From NCBI RefSeq assembly GCF_000219625.1, contig NC_018216.1, positions 744,001 to 808,000 of the forward strand: a stretch of 64,000 nt of DNA, in the 5' to 3' direction. Shown here piece after piece: positions 31,791 through 43,910 of the stretch. Every line of letters begins with the position of its first letter. The stretch's first letter is position 1. Source of the DNA: Zymoseptoria tritici IPO323. Lineage: Eukaryota; Ascomycota; Dothideomycetes; Mycosphaerellales; Mycosphaerellaceae. Made by a program: the position numbers and the translations under genes. The notes under the pieces are model-generated. The model saw nothing but the letters and a program-made list of their open reading frames with translations. It was not told where the DNA came from and made no database searches.

Positions 31791-33536
31791 GATTCTTCCG
31801 TTGTAGCAGGTGGTCCGTTGAGTTGGAGTGGTAGTCGGTGGATGGCGGCTGAAGCGTGGAATCAGAGAGCGTAGGACAAGAGCTGGAAGCGACGCACGAT
31901 CGAGATCTTGGGAAGACAATTGGGCTGTTGGTTGTGAGAGTTGCTTCGGATGATGAGGAAGAAAGAAGGAAATAACATAGGCGGCACGGAGGTATTTGTG
32001 CTCGGTCAAGGTGCAAGATACCAGACATCGGGTGCTGGGCCTTCTTTTTGGCAAGTCAACCGCGGGATTAAACTGACAAGAGTCTCACGATCGCTGTGCG
32101 CATATTGGTGGTAGAATTCTATCTGGATCACTTGCCGTTCACATCAACTCTCACAACCTCTTCGATCACGTTCATGTTCATCATGTAGGGCAAGACTATC
32201 GAAACCTTCACACCGTTGTCCACCGGGGCATGATTGTAGCTATACCTGCACCACCCTTGGATTCTCCGTCGCTCTCCCATGACAACAGCCCTCGTGTGGA
32301 CTTTTTTGCCGTTCCAAGCACATTGACGTGGTGCGATGTACGCTGCGCATGGTGCAACAGACGCTGTCAGTGGTGCGATTGACACTTGTGAGCGCGACTT
32401 TCCAACTCGGTGACTGCAATGGTCACATGGAGACATCTTCCCGATGTTGGACCATTGTAGTGCCGCCGAAAACCTAACGACAAGGAAAGGGACGGAGCGT
32501 CACGCGGCGGGCACTAGTTTCTGCCTCCTGCACCCTACCTTAACCTTGCACAATAGGTCGCTATCAAGGCTGAAGTCTTAGCGCGGGCGAGGAGCCCACT
32601 AGTTCTGCGATTCTTCCTTTGTAGTATAGTAAATACATTTGTACAACTCTTGTATCGACTGAATATTCTTGTTGTCGTGTTATAGCAATGTAGAGTGCTC
32701 GGATTGTGCGAGGGGGGGAGATCAGTCTTGATTGCCACCCACTGTATTGGTCGCGGTTGGTTCACCGCAATACGGTGACTCGGTGAGTACCCTACATCGT
32801 TCGAGAACCGGTGCACTCGCGCCCCTCCAGCATGTCGGTCCCGAATCTTGTCACACGTTTGTCGTCCCTGCTGAAGTCTCGGCCCCTGCTTGGCAGGCTT
32901 AGGCATGTGCCCTAGGGTTGCGGAGGCAGTCGCTGTGCTCATGCCGGGCCCATGTAGTCTGTATCTACACCCAGCTCTCATTCACGGTTCCATCACAAGC
33001 GTCGGCTTGTGCCACTGTTAGAAGACCGTGCGCCGTCGCACTGATCTACGATGGGGAGATCTCCGGGTCGATGCACTTGACAGCTTCCAGTCGCCGTCGT
33101 TTGCCGTCGCCGCAAACAATCACCGTTCTCCTCGAAGCTCGTGGAGCTGGGGCGGGATGCTATTTGCTCTCGCAAAGATGTAGCGACGCGATGGACAGAA
33201 GTCGTTACCATGTCTCTGCCTCGCTGACGGTGAACAGCAATGCAAGCCGGCAGACACGAGTGAGAAGGGCGTGCAAGGAGACGAGTGTCGCACGATGGAG
33301 AAAAGTGAAGCGTACATTATGTTGGCCTGTTGAGAAATATTTGATGTCTGTTGGTGCCTAAGGCCGTAGAAGAGAGGATCATGTCATGCGCAGATCAAGA
33401 GTTCTTCCATTCCTTCTACCTGGTTGATTGTTGATCATTCTATCTGAAGCAAAGAGTCAACCCTCCTCTTAGGGGTGTGTTGAACAGCCCATGTTCTTGC
33501 CCTGCTGCCGGCAAACTCCGACATATGGATCAACAT
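31791..33536. other. Intergenic region, no supported gene
   Basis: About 1.7 kb of ordinary composition. Overlapping short frames occur on both strands without signal peptides, domains or usable introns. Confidence 0.4.
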
Positions 33537-34110
33537 TTAGTAGTGAAAACAAAATGCTGAGACACCTTCGCTGGCATAGTGCTTTCTGTCGTACCACCTA
33601 TGGTATTTACCGAGCTGCGTTGGTTCGGTCCAACCCATTCTTGCATAGGCTTGACAGTTCCTTGTGAACAAGTCAAAGTCGATGTAGCTCCCGGCGTTGT
33701 TCCAGCACTATAGTTTGTTAGATAGCTGCATGCTGTCCTTCCCATGAGGCAGATTCAACTTACATGGCCTTCCAACTGGTAATTGAATCCGGAATTGATG
33801 CAGACTTCCTGCGTAAGCCACGTCTCGTATGCGCCGTTTACGTCGCACTCCGTATATTTGCAGTACCCGTCCTCGGGCTTGTCCTCCGGGAACTCAGGGG
33901 GCGTCCAAACGAAGTTCGGGTCCGGGCCCGCAGGTGGTTTGGGTTGAGGCGAGGTCGGTTGGTCAGAGTCGGGCACAGCGAGCGCGACGCCTTTGACGAC
34001 GGTCATGGTACCGCTACGAAACAAAGGTTGTCAGCGGAAGTGGGACAGAGGAGACGGGGTCCTTACAGGAAGAACACAGCCGAAGCCAGGGAAATCTGAG
34101 TAAACTGCAT
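33537..34110 (-). CDS. Cysteine-rich small secreted protein (three exons)
   Basis: Exons 34067-34110, 33764-34013 and 33537-33707 join to 154 residues. Intron 1 (34014-34066, 53 bp) has GTAAGG, GCTGACAA and TAG; intron 2 (33708-33763, 56 bp) has GTAAGT, ATCTAACA and TAG. The start MQFTQISLASAVFFLGTMTV plus VKGVALA looks like a signal peptide. A Pro-rich linker (DQPTSPQPKPPAGPDP) follows. The C-terminal domain has six cysteines: YCKYTEC, EVC, HCW (the last formed at the second junction), NCQ and FCF. Even cysteine number, small size and signal peptide fit a secreted, disulphide-stabilised protein; virulence function is only a guess. No family recognised. Confidence 0.75.
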
Positions 34111-35434
34111 GTTGTTCGGCAGGATGGCAGTGGCAATGATGTTTCGTAAGATGATGAAAGCGATGGTGTTTCTGGGTGTTGAGATTGTTCCACAAGAGCT
34201 GCGGTCCTTCAATCATTTATGTCTGACCACGGCCAGGAGAACAGACGTATCTATTGCCATTTACTACCCCAATAAGTCGCCGGAATTCCGCCGCATGGGT
34301 AGAAGTCTGTTAGAATGGATCGAGACGAGAACGCCCACCGCCTAAAATCCGGAGGTTCTCACGACCGTACGCCTTACCCTAGAATAGCCCCCCTCCCCCG
34401 GATCGGCCTAAGCACGCCTTTTACTAGCATACTGTACAACCCGGTTGTTTATGGCGAAATGAATACTCCTAGCACAATCCTAGTGGTTGCATACGAACCA
34501 CTCGGGGAATGTCGAGAGCCTTGCTGGGGCTTATAAGCTAACGGTTCATAGACGGCTGAGAGACACATTGTGCCCTAGAACTTGAGCCTCACGACGACTG
34601 AACTCGTGTCGAGGAAATAGTACGTGCAGGATGAAGCCAAGTCGGAGCGCTTTCCGTGATGTAAGGTATGGAGGTCCTTGTCTCGGTCGGTGTGCATTCT
34701 TGTTCCCCCTAGGCCTTCTTTTACGAAAGTTGATCACCTTAGCGCTGGTATCCCTCTCGTAAATTCCTGGTGTAAACTAGATTGCATCCGATCTAGTCCA
34801 ATGCTTTGAGATGTGGTGTGTTGTACAACCAGGCGACCTTTGGACAACGGTCTGATGCCTGCCGGGACATAAACGATGTCTCCCCGCTAAAGTTTCCAAG
34901 GGAGTGTCGCCACATTCTTCAGGCAGGCATCGACGGTTCCTTGTTTCTGCCCTAGCTTGGGGAAGTCGGAAATGGAACTCAAAACTTAGATACTCTTCTC
35001 GTTTTCGCGCTAGAGACTTCGGGCCGTGGTGTTGGACTAGGATTAACTGGACGGCACTTCGATGCGTTCGAACATCAGACGCTGCAGTTGCGGAGGTAGC
35101 TCTCCACTGGATTATACTCCAGTGGGTGGAAACGAAGGAAGAACGCCCTCTTTGCAGCCTTGAGCACATTCCCGATGTCTGTTAGTGTTCCCTCGAGTAC
35201 AAGCGTTATTACATGGTTGAATGTCTGCGAGGAGCAGAGTGGATTGTATAGGAATCTTTACGGTCCTGCGTGATTCGATGCAAGATCTCGAGGGCAGTAA
35301 TCCATGCTCATCAGGAGAAGCTAGCGACTTCTACGCGACCGAAGTCCCTCCTTGCAGAGGTTATTTACAGCAGGCAAACTCCTCGGAGGAAGCACTGTCC
35401 TTACATGCTTGGAGGTTCTCCAAAAGGCAATCAC
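34111..35434. other. Intergenic region, no supported gene
   Basis: Ordinary composition; short frames on both strands with no supporting feature. Confidence 0.4.
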
Positions 35435-36010
35435 TCCATATCCTGCGGTAACATTCGAGCGGTGTGCACGCCGATATCAAGCCGGCATTGATCCGAAGGT
35501 ATTACAGTGCGTTTTGACTTCAAATGCTAGAGGTCGGGAGAGTGCACAACCTGGCACCTGATTCTATGACCTAAGAGCTCCCTTACCCTGCAACGATGAG
35601 GGATATTCAGTCCATATCCTGCGGTAACATTCGAGCGGTGTGCACACCGATATCAAGCCGGCATTGATCCGAAGGTATTACAGTGCGTTTCGACTTCAAA
35701 TGCTAGAGGTCGGGAGAAGGATGTCCCTTGCTAGAGTATTAGTGCACAACCTGGCACCTGATTCCATAACCTAAGAGCTCCCTCACCCTGCAACGATGAG
35801 GGATATTCAGTCCATATCCTGCGGTAATATTCGAGCAGTGTGCACACCGATATCGAGCCGGCATTGATCCGAAGGTATTACAGTGCGTTTCGACTTCAAA
35901 TGCTAGAGGTCGGGAGAAGGATGTCCCTTGCTAGAGTATCAGTGCACAACCTGGCACCTGATTTCGTGACCTGAGAGCTCCCTCACCCTGCAACGACGAG
36001 GGATATTCCG
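35435..36010. repeat. Three-copy tandem repeat, unit about 200 bp
   Basis: Copies start at 35435, 35611 and 35811, each with TCCATATCCTGCGGTAA. Copies 2 and 3 are 200 bp apart; copy 1 is 176 bp because it lacks about 24 bp (GGATGTCCCTTGCTAGAG region). Differences between copies are mostly transitions, and the units hold no long shared frame. Confidence 0.9.
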
Positions 36011-36565
36011 ATACGTTCACATGTGAATAAGTGGCAATAGGGCAGACTTTGTCCCAACCGTATGCGCACCGCGACTGTAGCGATACGGAAGAATCCATCT
36101 CACGGCGATCAGTCGGAGGAGCGGAAACTTTCATTGAATCGCACCCATGCACAACCTGGGGCCTCGTCTCATTTGTTCTGAAGCTGTCAGCCTCTCTGTC
36201 AAGACATGGAACAACAGGGGCCAAAGAGTTCTGGCCCCTCGCAAATACGAACGACAAAAGCGGACGGCATTCTGACAGGTCCGTGAGTGGATAGTCAAGA
36301 ATAGGGCACAGATACGTCGTTGTTGGCCTCAATGGGAAAACATAATTACCTTTGGTAAGCTCCTCTCGAGTTCTGTTCATACCACCATCAGTCGCGCCGT
36401 GTGCACTGCCTTTGCTTTACCTCACTTCGGGTCGGTGTCGTTCTGCCGCCCCTTGCTTCCACTCTCCGCTATTCTAACAATCATCTCAGACCGCAGCCTT
36501 CGTCCATCAACAACCATCCGCCCTAGGTCCTGCCTACGATCCGATACTTGCACAATCCAGCCACC

Positions 36566-36892
36566 ATGCCCAGCAAAATCGTTCTAGCCCATCTGTTCGG
36601 GGCGGTTTCCGTCGTCCTCGCAAGAACGTCGTTTCACAAAGAGCGGTGCTGCCTCTGGAGCGATACACTGAATAGATGGTATGGATTGCCGTCGGCCACC
36701 CAACAGGCGTGCAACTTCATCGACCATTCCGACTACGAGTCCGACGATGAGGGTTGGTGCCACGCTAAGGGCGGCTACGGCATCGTAGACGAATGCTTCA
36801 GCTGCCTGTGCTGGAACGGTGCGAATGCTCACTCCTGTGGCGGTGGGGGAAAGTGGGGCGGCGCAACGACGAATTGTGGACACAACTGTTAG
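36566..36892 (+). CDS. Cysteine-rich small secreted protein, ten cysteines
   Basis: 108 residues from an ATG in good context (CCACCATGC). The signal peptide is MPSKIVLAHLFGAVSVVLA with cleavage probably before RTSF. The mature protein, about 89 residues, holds ten cysteines: KERCC, QAC, EGWC, DEC, FSCLC, HSC, TNC and a terminal HNC. That gives room for five disulphides, with a Gly-rich segment (SCGGGGKWGGATTN). Single exon. Size and cysteine density match apoplastic effector or antimicrobial-type proteins of fungi, but no named family is recognised. It lies about 550 bp downstream of the tandem repeat and about 1.5 kb before the transposon block. Confidence 0.75.
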   Translation: MPSKIVLAHLFGAVSVVLARTSFHKERCCLWSDTLNRWYGLPSATQQACNFIDHSDYESDDEGWCHAKGGYGIVDECFSCLCWNGANAHSCGGGGKWGGATTNCGHNC

Positions 36893-38443
36893 CGACAGGG
36901 CTCTCGCAACTTTTCCGCGAACGATTCACCAAGTCAACCACCCAGCGAATTGAGCAGCGGGCCAGGGTTAAGGGCTGACTTGTACATGCTTCTGGGTTTG
37001 AGGGAAAGTCAACGTTGCTTCAGCTCTGCGACAAGATACAAAAATGTAGCAGTCCACGCTGGGTCACGGATTTATGTCTCCTCTCCATCTTCGCCCTCAC
37101 ATCTTCATCCTCCTCTCACTTTCGTTTCCATGACATCTGATGTCCTCGTCATCGATACGTCCCCACTCCGTTGTACAATCTGTTCCGGCGCCCAAGTTCG
37201 AAGCGATGAATATGAACAATGGAGTCAAAGACGACTCTCTTTTGTGATCAATGTACAAGACGGTCGTTGATCCCCAACTTCTACAAATTTGAGTGCTCTG
37301 CCTTATCTCACGCCCCGGTAGCACTTGAAAAGGGTGAACGTCAGCAGATCTGGCCAGGGGATTGACTCACCTATGGACTGATGGCACGGAAAAGGCGAAC
37401 AAAGAAGATTTGCCATACACAGATGTATGCTGAGTCGTTGGTGCGAGTTCAGAATTATGACTGCTCTGTGTCTGGAGCCTCGACTTTTTAAGAGCAGCCT
37501 GGAAGAAGGAGTCCCAGAACTGGCCGAGTGCCTTTTTGTTGATCAAGATGTGGGAGGTTGCTTTCAGCTTCTAGTTCCCCGGGGGACTCCCCGTGGGCTT
37601 GCTTTGCGGCTGAACATATAAATGGGTGCGTTTTACTGTAGTGCGCAAAGCGCCACAGAACCATAAGCACGGCTGCGAACGAGGGCTATCGCCGAACGCT
37701 GTATACCCTATATATTCAACGGGCGCGTCGAATTGCGATCCCGACATGCTCTTCGCGTTTCGCAGTCCACGACAGAATCAACGCAGCGCAATCCTTAAGT
37801 CATGTTATCTTAAAGGATCGAGTCTCTGCTTTCGAAAGGCGGTGAAGTGGAATTCCGTATTAGGTAGGAGCGGTTCTCCTTAGCGCCCTTTTCTCGTTCC
37901 CGTAACATGCAGCTTTATGCGGATTAACACATTAGCATTGCCTACAATATTAAACACGCAATCAACTTCTATTAACTAGACTTAGCTATTAGCCTAGGTC
38001 CGTCGACCTATTATATTAAAGACTATCTTATTTTATCCTTTTCCTACTTTTCCGGTCTGCCCTACTACGTAGCTTATTAGCTTCTTATACCGCCCTTATA
38101 TCTCTTATATAGTTAATATAGCTACTATAATATACTCTTCGCTATATACTATTATATCCTTACTATAGCCTAGTAATAAGCTATCTTCCTACTTCTCCTA
38201 TTATAATATACTTACCCCTAAGCCGTCTACTATATAGCCTCGTACCGGAGTAGTAGCTTACTAGACGGCACTATCTCTAGTAAGTACTTTCCTATTATTA
38301 AATACTAGCTATCTACTTATAACTATCTCGTTATCTATACTATCCGTTAATTTGCTTTATACTAGCTTAGAAACGCTCTAACTTAAGCTATAAGAGATAG
38401 TATATAACTATACGTTTACTAGTAAAGGCGGTTTTTATAACGT
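36893..38443. other. Boundary from gene island to RIP-mutated DNA
   Basis: Up to about 37,900 the composition is ordinary and no gene is supported. After that CpA/TpG become scarce and TpA dominates, marking a repeat of unknown type before the first gypsy LTR. Confidence 0.5.
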
Positions 38444-38726
38444 TATAGTAGGGAATATCGCACTGTTACGTGTAGTCTATATCTAGCTTAAGCTTCGTAT
38501 ATAGGTCGGAGGATTAGGAAGACACCGACTACTAGTACCTCCGGAAGGACCTTTAATACGAATACGAGGCCTAATAGTATAGAGCACTTAATACTACCTC
38601 TTTTGCCCCCCTACCTTTTACTCTAATTATATAGTTTACCGCCCTTTTTGCCCCTAATGCTACCCCGTACGTCTATACTACTACTATCCGCGGGAGATCG
38701 GAACCTTTAGAAGTTCCCCCCTTATA
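38444..38726 (+). repeat. Gypsy LTR, first copy
   Basis: 283 bp starting TATAGTAGGGAATATCGCAC, where TATAG is the RIP form of TGTAG seen in the third copy, and ending CCCCCCTTATA. Confidence 0.85.
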
Positions 38727-39220
38727 TTTTAGTAGACGATATAAGACTCCTTCCTTCGCGAAAGCGGAGAAGGAGGATATATAAAGGATAGGTAGTAGTA
38801 TAGAAGTACGGAGCGGCTATAACCTCGACAATAGCGCCGGTCGCCTTACGAGTACTTATAACGTATACGACGAATACCCTCCCTTAAAGAAAGGATTACG
38901 ATATACCTCTGCCCCTTAGCTAGGGTAGTAGGCTTAAGTACCTAAGATTAAAGTCTAAGTTTAAAATATAAAGTACCTTAATATACAAATCGCTATATAT
39001 ATATTACTAGATCTACTACCGAATATACCCTAAATATACGAATATATAGATATATTCCCTATACCCTACCGAGCTATATACCCTACGCCGAGCAGCTTAT
39101 CGATATAGCCTAAGAAGGAGAAGGAAGAAACCGAGGAAGCAAAAGAGTATATAAAAAAGGGATACTAACATTATATAGAGGCTCGGTATAAAGCGCTCTC
39201 GTACTAATATATATAACCGC

Positions 39221-39867
39221 GCTACCGGACTCGGATGTACGCCCTTAAAGCGCGACGCTATAGTAGAGAGCATATCGACTATAATAGGCACAATTTAGGG
39301 CGAAAAGAAGCCTCCTAGGCCTAAAATCGTACTACTATAGCTTTTCCTATGCCTAACTACTTACTAAGGAAGGTAGGCTAGGCGTACGGCGACCGCATTT
39401 TATCTCTTATTTAGCAGCCCGTAGTGCCCTATATACTCCGGAAAGAAGAACGAGCGAGTAAATATGCCCCCTTAAGTACCTAGAATATCGTACCGGTCGC
39501 GGTAAAAGTTATAATAGATATAATAGACATTAGAGATTATCGCTCCTATACCTATACGAGCGACTACGCTACCGAGCTTAGCTATACGCCTTTAAAACGC
39601 GACACTACTATAGAGATAATATCGACTCTAGCGGATACAAAATAGGGTAAAAACAAGCCTCCTAGGGCTAAAATCGTACTACTATAGCTTTTCCTATACC
39701 CGACTATAGCGGTTAAAGGTAGGCTAGGCGTATAGCAAACCCTATACGAGGCGCTCGTAAAGAAAAGAAAGAGAAATAGGGTAGGAAAAGAGCCCTCTAG
39801 TACCTAGAAAACTTTACCGACCGCCGTAGTAGCTATAATAGATATACTAGATATTAGAGAATACTCG
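39221..39867 (+). repeat. Leader duplication, unit about 347 bp, coding-like
   Basis: Two diverged units start at 39221 and 39568. Both can be read in one frame with shared motifs: TPLKRD, PPR-KIVLL, LFL and a closing VIIDI-DIR. The same pair recurs in the second gypsy copy (43911 and 44257). It may be the remnant of a repeat-containing protein encoded before gag. Confidence 0.55.
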
Positions 39868-40178
39868 GTTACGTAAGCTGTCCCGTGCTCTCGATAGAAT
39901 AGCTATAAGAAACGAGACTAACTAGCTATTATAGCGTAGGCGTCGCAAATACCCTAAGAAACGTCGCCCTATCGTACCGATCGTCTAACCGCTCCTTAGT
40001 ATTACTTTCCGAGGTAATAGTAGATAATATCGCTACGAACCCTATACTAGAACTAGGAAGTATATAAGCCCTGCCTAGATCTACCGACACTAGGTTCTCG
40101 GTACAAGAATGCGATATATAGTTCTTAGCTCTAGCTAGCTAAAATAGTCTAAGAGGTACGACCTTTCGAGGATGCGAT

Positions 40179-40215
40179 GTTTCCTAGACTAAATTAGGAA
40201 GAGGGTCTAGTAAAC
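40179..40215. repeat. Palindromic module, long-loop form
   Basis: Arms CTAGACT and GGTCTAG inside GTTT...AAAC borders, with a longer centre. Positioned between leader and gag. Confidence 0.6.
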
Positions 40216-40453
40216 AAATAATACCGAGCTACGGACCCTAGACGCATCCCTAGTCCTTATTTCCCTACCCTAGACTCTTCTACACTGTACGAGAAGCGAT
40301 CCTACCTTATTCTCGAGTTTCTAGATACTTAGCCGTCCTACGTGCCTAGAACGTACGATTATACCCTACCCGCACTAAGGAGACTATCGAATATAGCCCT
40401 AGGCTATATATAAACGGTATAATTAGCTGTAGTGCACTACTAATAGTAATAAT

Positions 40454-40480
40454 GTTTCCTAGACTAATAGTCTAGCAAAC
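40454..40480. repeat. Palindromic module, 27 bp
   Basis: GTTT and AAAC borders enclose CTAGACTA and TAGTCTAG arms around one central base, a near-perfect palindrome just upstream of gag. Confidence 0.75.
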
Positions 40481-40627
40481 CCTCGAGAGCTTTAAATAGC
40501 CTACTCCCGCCGCCCCGGTATCGACGACGACTTACTAACCTTTTCCTATACGCCTTCCGAACACGTATCTATACTCCTTACTTCCTATTTCCCTATTTAC
40601 GATACTAAGCTATATATCGCTATTACG

Positions 40628-43110
40628 ATGTCTTCTAATAATACTCCTAATAACGGCCTAGACGGACTCTCCCGTCGTAGCTATCTTAATACTCCCTCGG
40701 AGATTCTCCGTAATACCCTAAGTACCGGCGAGGCTTCTAGAACTAATAGCCCTATCTAGGTACCTTCCGATGTTCGCGCCTTCCGTAATAGTAATAGGAT
40801 TCTAGTAGCTCGCTTTGCGACTAATTCGACTAAAGGGTCGACTAATAAGGCTCTCCCTTAAGCCGAAGGGATTACTACTATAGCGACCTATAGTATAGTT
40901 CCTGCTCCCTAGCCTACTAATATAAACATCGCAGATCTTATTACTACCCTTACTGCGGCTACTTATAATAATAGAGCCCCTACTTACTATAATCGCGTAC
41001 CCTTCCCTAAAGAGCCTAGTACTCTATTCTTTAATAGTAAGGATACCTCGACTTTCTTCTAAACTATAGCCGACTTCTTCGATTCGTACTTTAAAGGATT
41101 ACGCACTCCTAATAGGGAAAGGATCCGACTTACTACTCGACACTCGGTGCTAGATGTTCGAGCTTAGCTCGAGAGTCTTTTAGGCTTCGACAGCGAAAAC
41201 TACGAAGCTTTTAAGGAAGAGGCTCTTTCCTACTATTAGTACTATAATAGCTAGGTATATAAGTATAGCCTCCCTTTCCTCGAAGAGCTATACGCAAAGG
41301 AAAGAGTCTAGGATGTCTCCGGATAGAAGGATAACCTACGTTAGTACGTTATAACGTTTAAAGTAGTCTCGAAAAGGATACCTCTTAAATAGTATAATAA
41401 AGTCGCTCGATACTACCTCTTCCTTAAAGGCTTACCCTCCGAGGTAGGGCAGGAAATTATAAACAAGCTCGAAGTAGACGTCTCGAACCTAGCCTCCTAT
41501 ACTTAGCTTCCTCTATTATACAATACGATACTTAAGTACGTTATAAGCCGCATAGCTTACTAGGAGTTGTACGGCAAGGGTAGGAGCTAGGTTACTAGCT
41601 AGCTTGTTAACTAGACTAAGAAGAGGTATTCGAAGCTAGATGCATTAAACAATAGAGTCTAGTCGTTACGCGTACTAAAAGAGAAGCTGCCGGACATAGA
41701 GGACCTATCTAAAAAGCTTTCTAAGATAACTATTACTAAGATTAAGCGTATAAGAGCTAAGAGAAGTGCACGTATAGCTATTAATCTACCTAGAGACTTT
41801 CCGAAGTCTTATATAGCTACGCTACATACCGATAACACCCCTAATTCTCCCGAGTACTACTCGTATAATATCGCTAGACCTAGACTAGTGCTCTATTAGT
41901 CGTCTAGCAGCTCGAACCCCTTCTACTAGGAAGCCTCTAAGTATATATACTTTTATTACTTTAAACCCGGTTATAGTATTTAAGAATATAAGTATATAAA
42001 CTACCTCCTAAGTGCGGGCTAGACATACTACGATAGTAAAAAGAAGTAGTATGTTAGACGAGAAGGTAATATTAATAGACGAAAGGTGTAGTTTAGGAAC
42101 TAGCCGGATTAGCCTAAGCTCCGGATAATAGCTCCCGCTATCGAGAAAGTATAGGGAAGGGCTATTACTTAGCCTACCGATACGAATCTCGAGGATACTA
42201 AGAAGTACTAGCTAGCTTATAAACTACCTATAGCTACCTTTGCTCCTCGGATACGTATACCGAGTATACCTCTTAACCCGGCACTTATTTCTAGCCCTGT
42301 TCTACCGACCTTAAAATCTACACCCTCGTTACTAGCTTAACCTAGTTACCTAGGCTAAGGCTTAGGTCCCCCTATAGGACCCGCACTAGCGACGAACATA
42401 AATAGAAACTAGTATAACATCGTCGCTAGAAGTACGGTTCCTAATAATCTAGTATATATTAATAAGCGAGACCCTCGTGCCCCCTATATAAATTAGATCC
42501 GTACTAACTCTCTATCTACGAACGCTACGACTAGGCTAACGAGCACGACTAAGGGAAAGGAGCTAGCTGCTAAGCCGAGCAATAATACTAGCCGTATTAT
42601 AAAGCTAAAGAAAATAGTGTCTATTAAGATCGATGTTCGCTAGATCCCTAATATAGAAGAGTATATAAAGGTAGTTAAAGAAGGCTCGTAGTCGACATAG
42701 GGCACTCTTACTAGTAATAGTACATTTAATACTAGTAACTAGCCGTAGTCCGCAAACGATAGCTAGACCTAGGAACCTACTAGAAGTATAGATCTAGATC
42801 CTACCCCTCCTTCTTAGGGCTTCGTTAACCCCCCGCTACTAAAGAAAAAGAAGAACTAGAAGCCTACTACGACTAGAAAGGGTGCGTAGAGAAGGGACAT
42901 TTACCTTCGAGAGCGGCTTAATATAGAAAAAGTACTACTCGATAGGATACTAGCGCAGCCGTCTAATATCCCTATTAGGGAGCTTCTCGCTACCTCGCCT
43001 ACCGTAGCTAGGGGACTTCTTAAGCGCTATGCTCGGAACTAAGAAGACTTCGTAATAGCTACTAAGGAAGCCGGGCTATCGATTATCGTTAAGGAGGACA
43101 ACATTACTAC
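40628..43110 (+). pseudogene. Gypsy gag remnant, first copy
   Basis: Starts MSSNNTPNNG at ATG 40628. The capsid-like middle reads FFDSYFKGLRTPNRERIRLT and similar. A CX2CX4HX4C zinc knuckle (about 41946-41993) keeps its spacing and core FKPG, but all four ligands now read Tyr. Dozens of TAG/TAA stops. Truncated by the following LTR. Confidence 0.75.
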
Positions 43111-43416
43111 TATAGTAGGGAATATCGCACTATTACGTGTAGTCTATATCTAGCTTTAGCTTCGTATATAGGTCGAAGGATTATCGAGACACCGACCTAC
43201 GGAAAAACGGGACACCGACTACTAGCACCTCCGGAAGGACCTTCGATACGCATACGAGGCCTAACAGTATAGAGCACTTAATACTACCTCTTTTGCCCCC
43301 CTACCTTTTACTCTAATTATACAGTTTACCGCCCTTTTTACCCCCTATGCTACTCTATACGTCTGTACTACTACTATCCGCAGGAGATCGGAACCTTTAG
43401 AAGTTCCCCCCTTATA
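43111..43416 (+). repeat. Gypsy LTR, second copy
   Basis: 306 bp, longer than the first by about 23 bp in a GACACCGAC-containing segment. It directly abuts the truncated gag of the first copy. Confidence 0.85.
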
Positions 43417-43910
43417 TTTTAGTAGACGATATAAGACTCCTTCCTTCGCGAAAGCGGAGAAGGAGGATATACAAAGGATAGGTAGTAGTACAGAAGTGCG
43501 GAGCGGCTACGACCTCGATAATAGCGCCGGTCGCCTTACGAGTACTTACGACGTATACGACGAATACCCTCCCTCGAAGAAAGGATTACGATATACCTCT
43601 GCCCCTTAGCTAGGGTAGTAGGCTTAAGTACCTAAGTTTAAAGTCTAAGTTTAAAATATAAAGTACCTTAATGCATAAATCGCTATATATATATTACTAG
43701 ATCTACTACCGAATACACCCTAAATATACGAACATATAGACATATTCCCTATGCCCTACCGAGCTATATACCCTACGCCGAGTAGCTCGTCGATATAGCC
43801 TAAGAAGGAGAAGGAAGAAATAGAGGGAGCAAAAGAGTATATAAAAAAGGGATACTAACATCGTATAGAGTCTCGGTATAAAGCGCTCTCGTACTAATAT
43901 ATATAACCGC

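Larger units (their letters stand above)
38444..43110 (+). mobile_element. Truncated Ty3/gypsy copy: LTR, leader and gag only
   Basis: Carries an LTR (38444-38726), a 1.9-kb leader and a gag frame from ATG 40628. It is collinear and highly similar to 43111-47513 plus 53120-53400. It stops inside the gag-pol region, exactly where the next LTR starts. The two copies differ mainly by transitions and a small LTR indel. No pol of its own follows. Confidence 0.85.

Noticed and set aside
32535..33361. Overlapping frames of ~147 codons on both strands
   Set aside because: Antisense overlap, poor start codons and low-complexity Arg/Ser composition; typical chance frames in GC-balanced DNA.
35435..36010. 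CRISPR-like array
   Set aside because: Units are 200 bp contiguous repeats without spacers, in a fungal genome.
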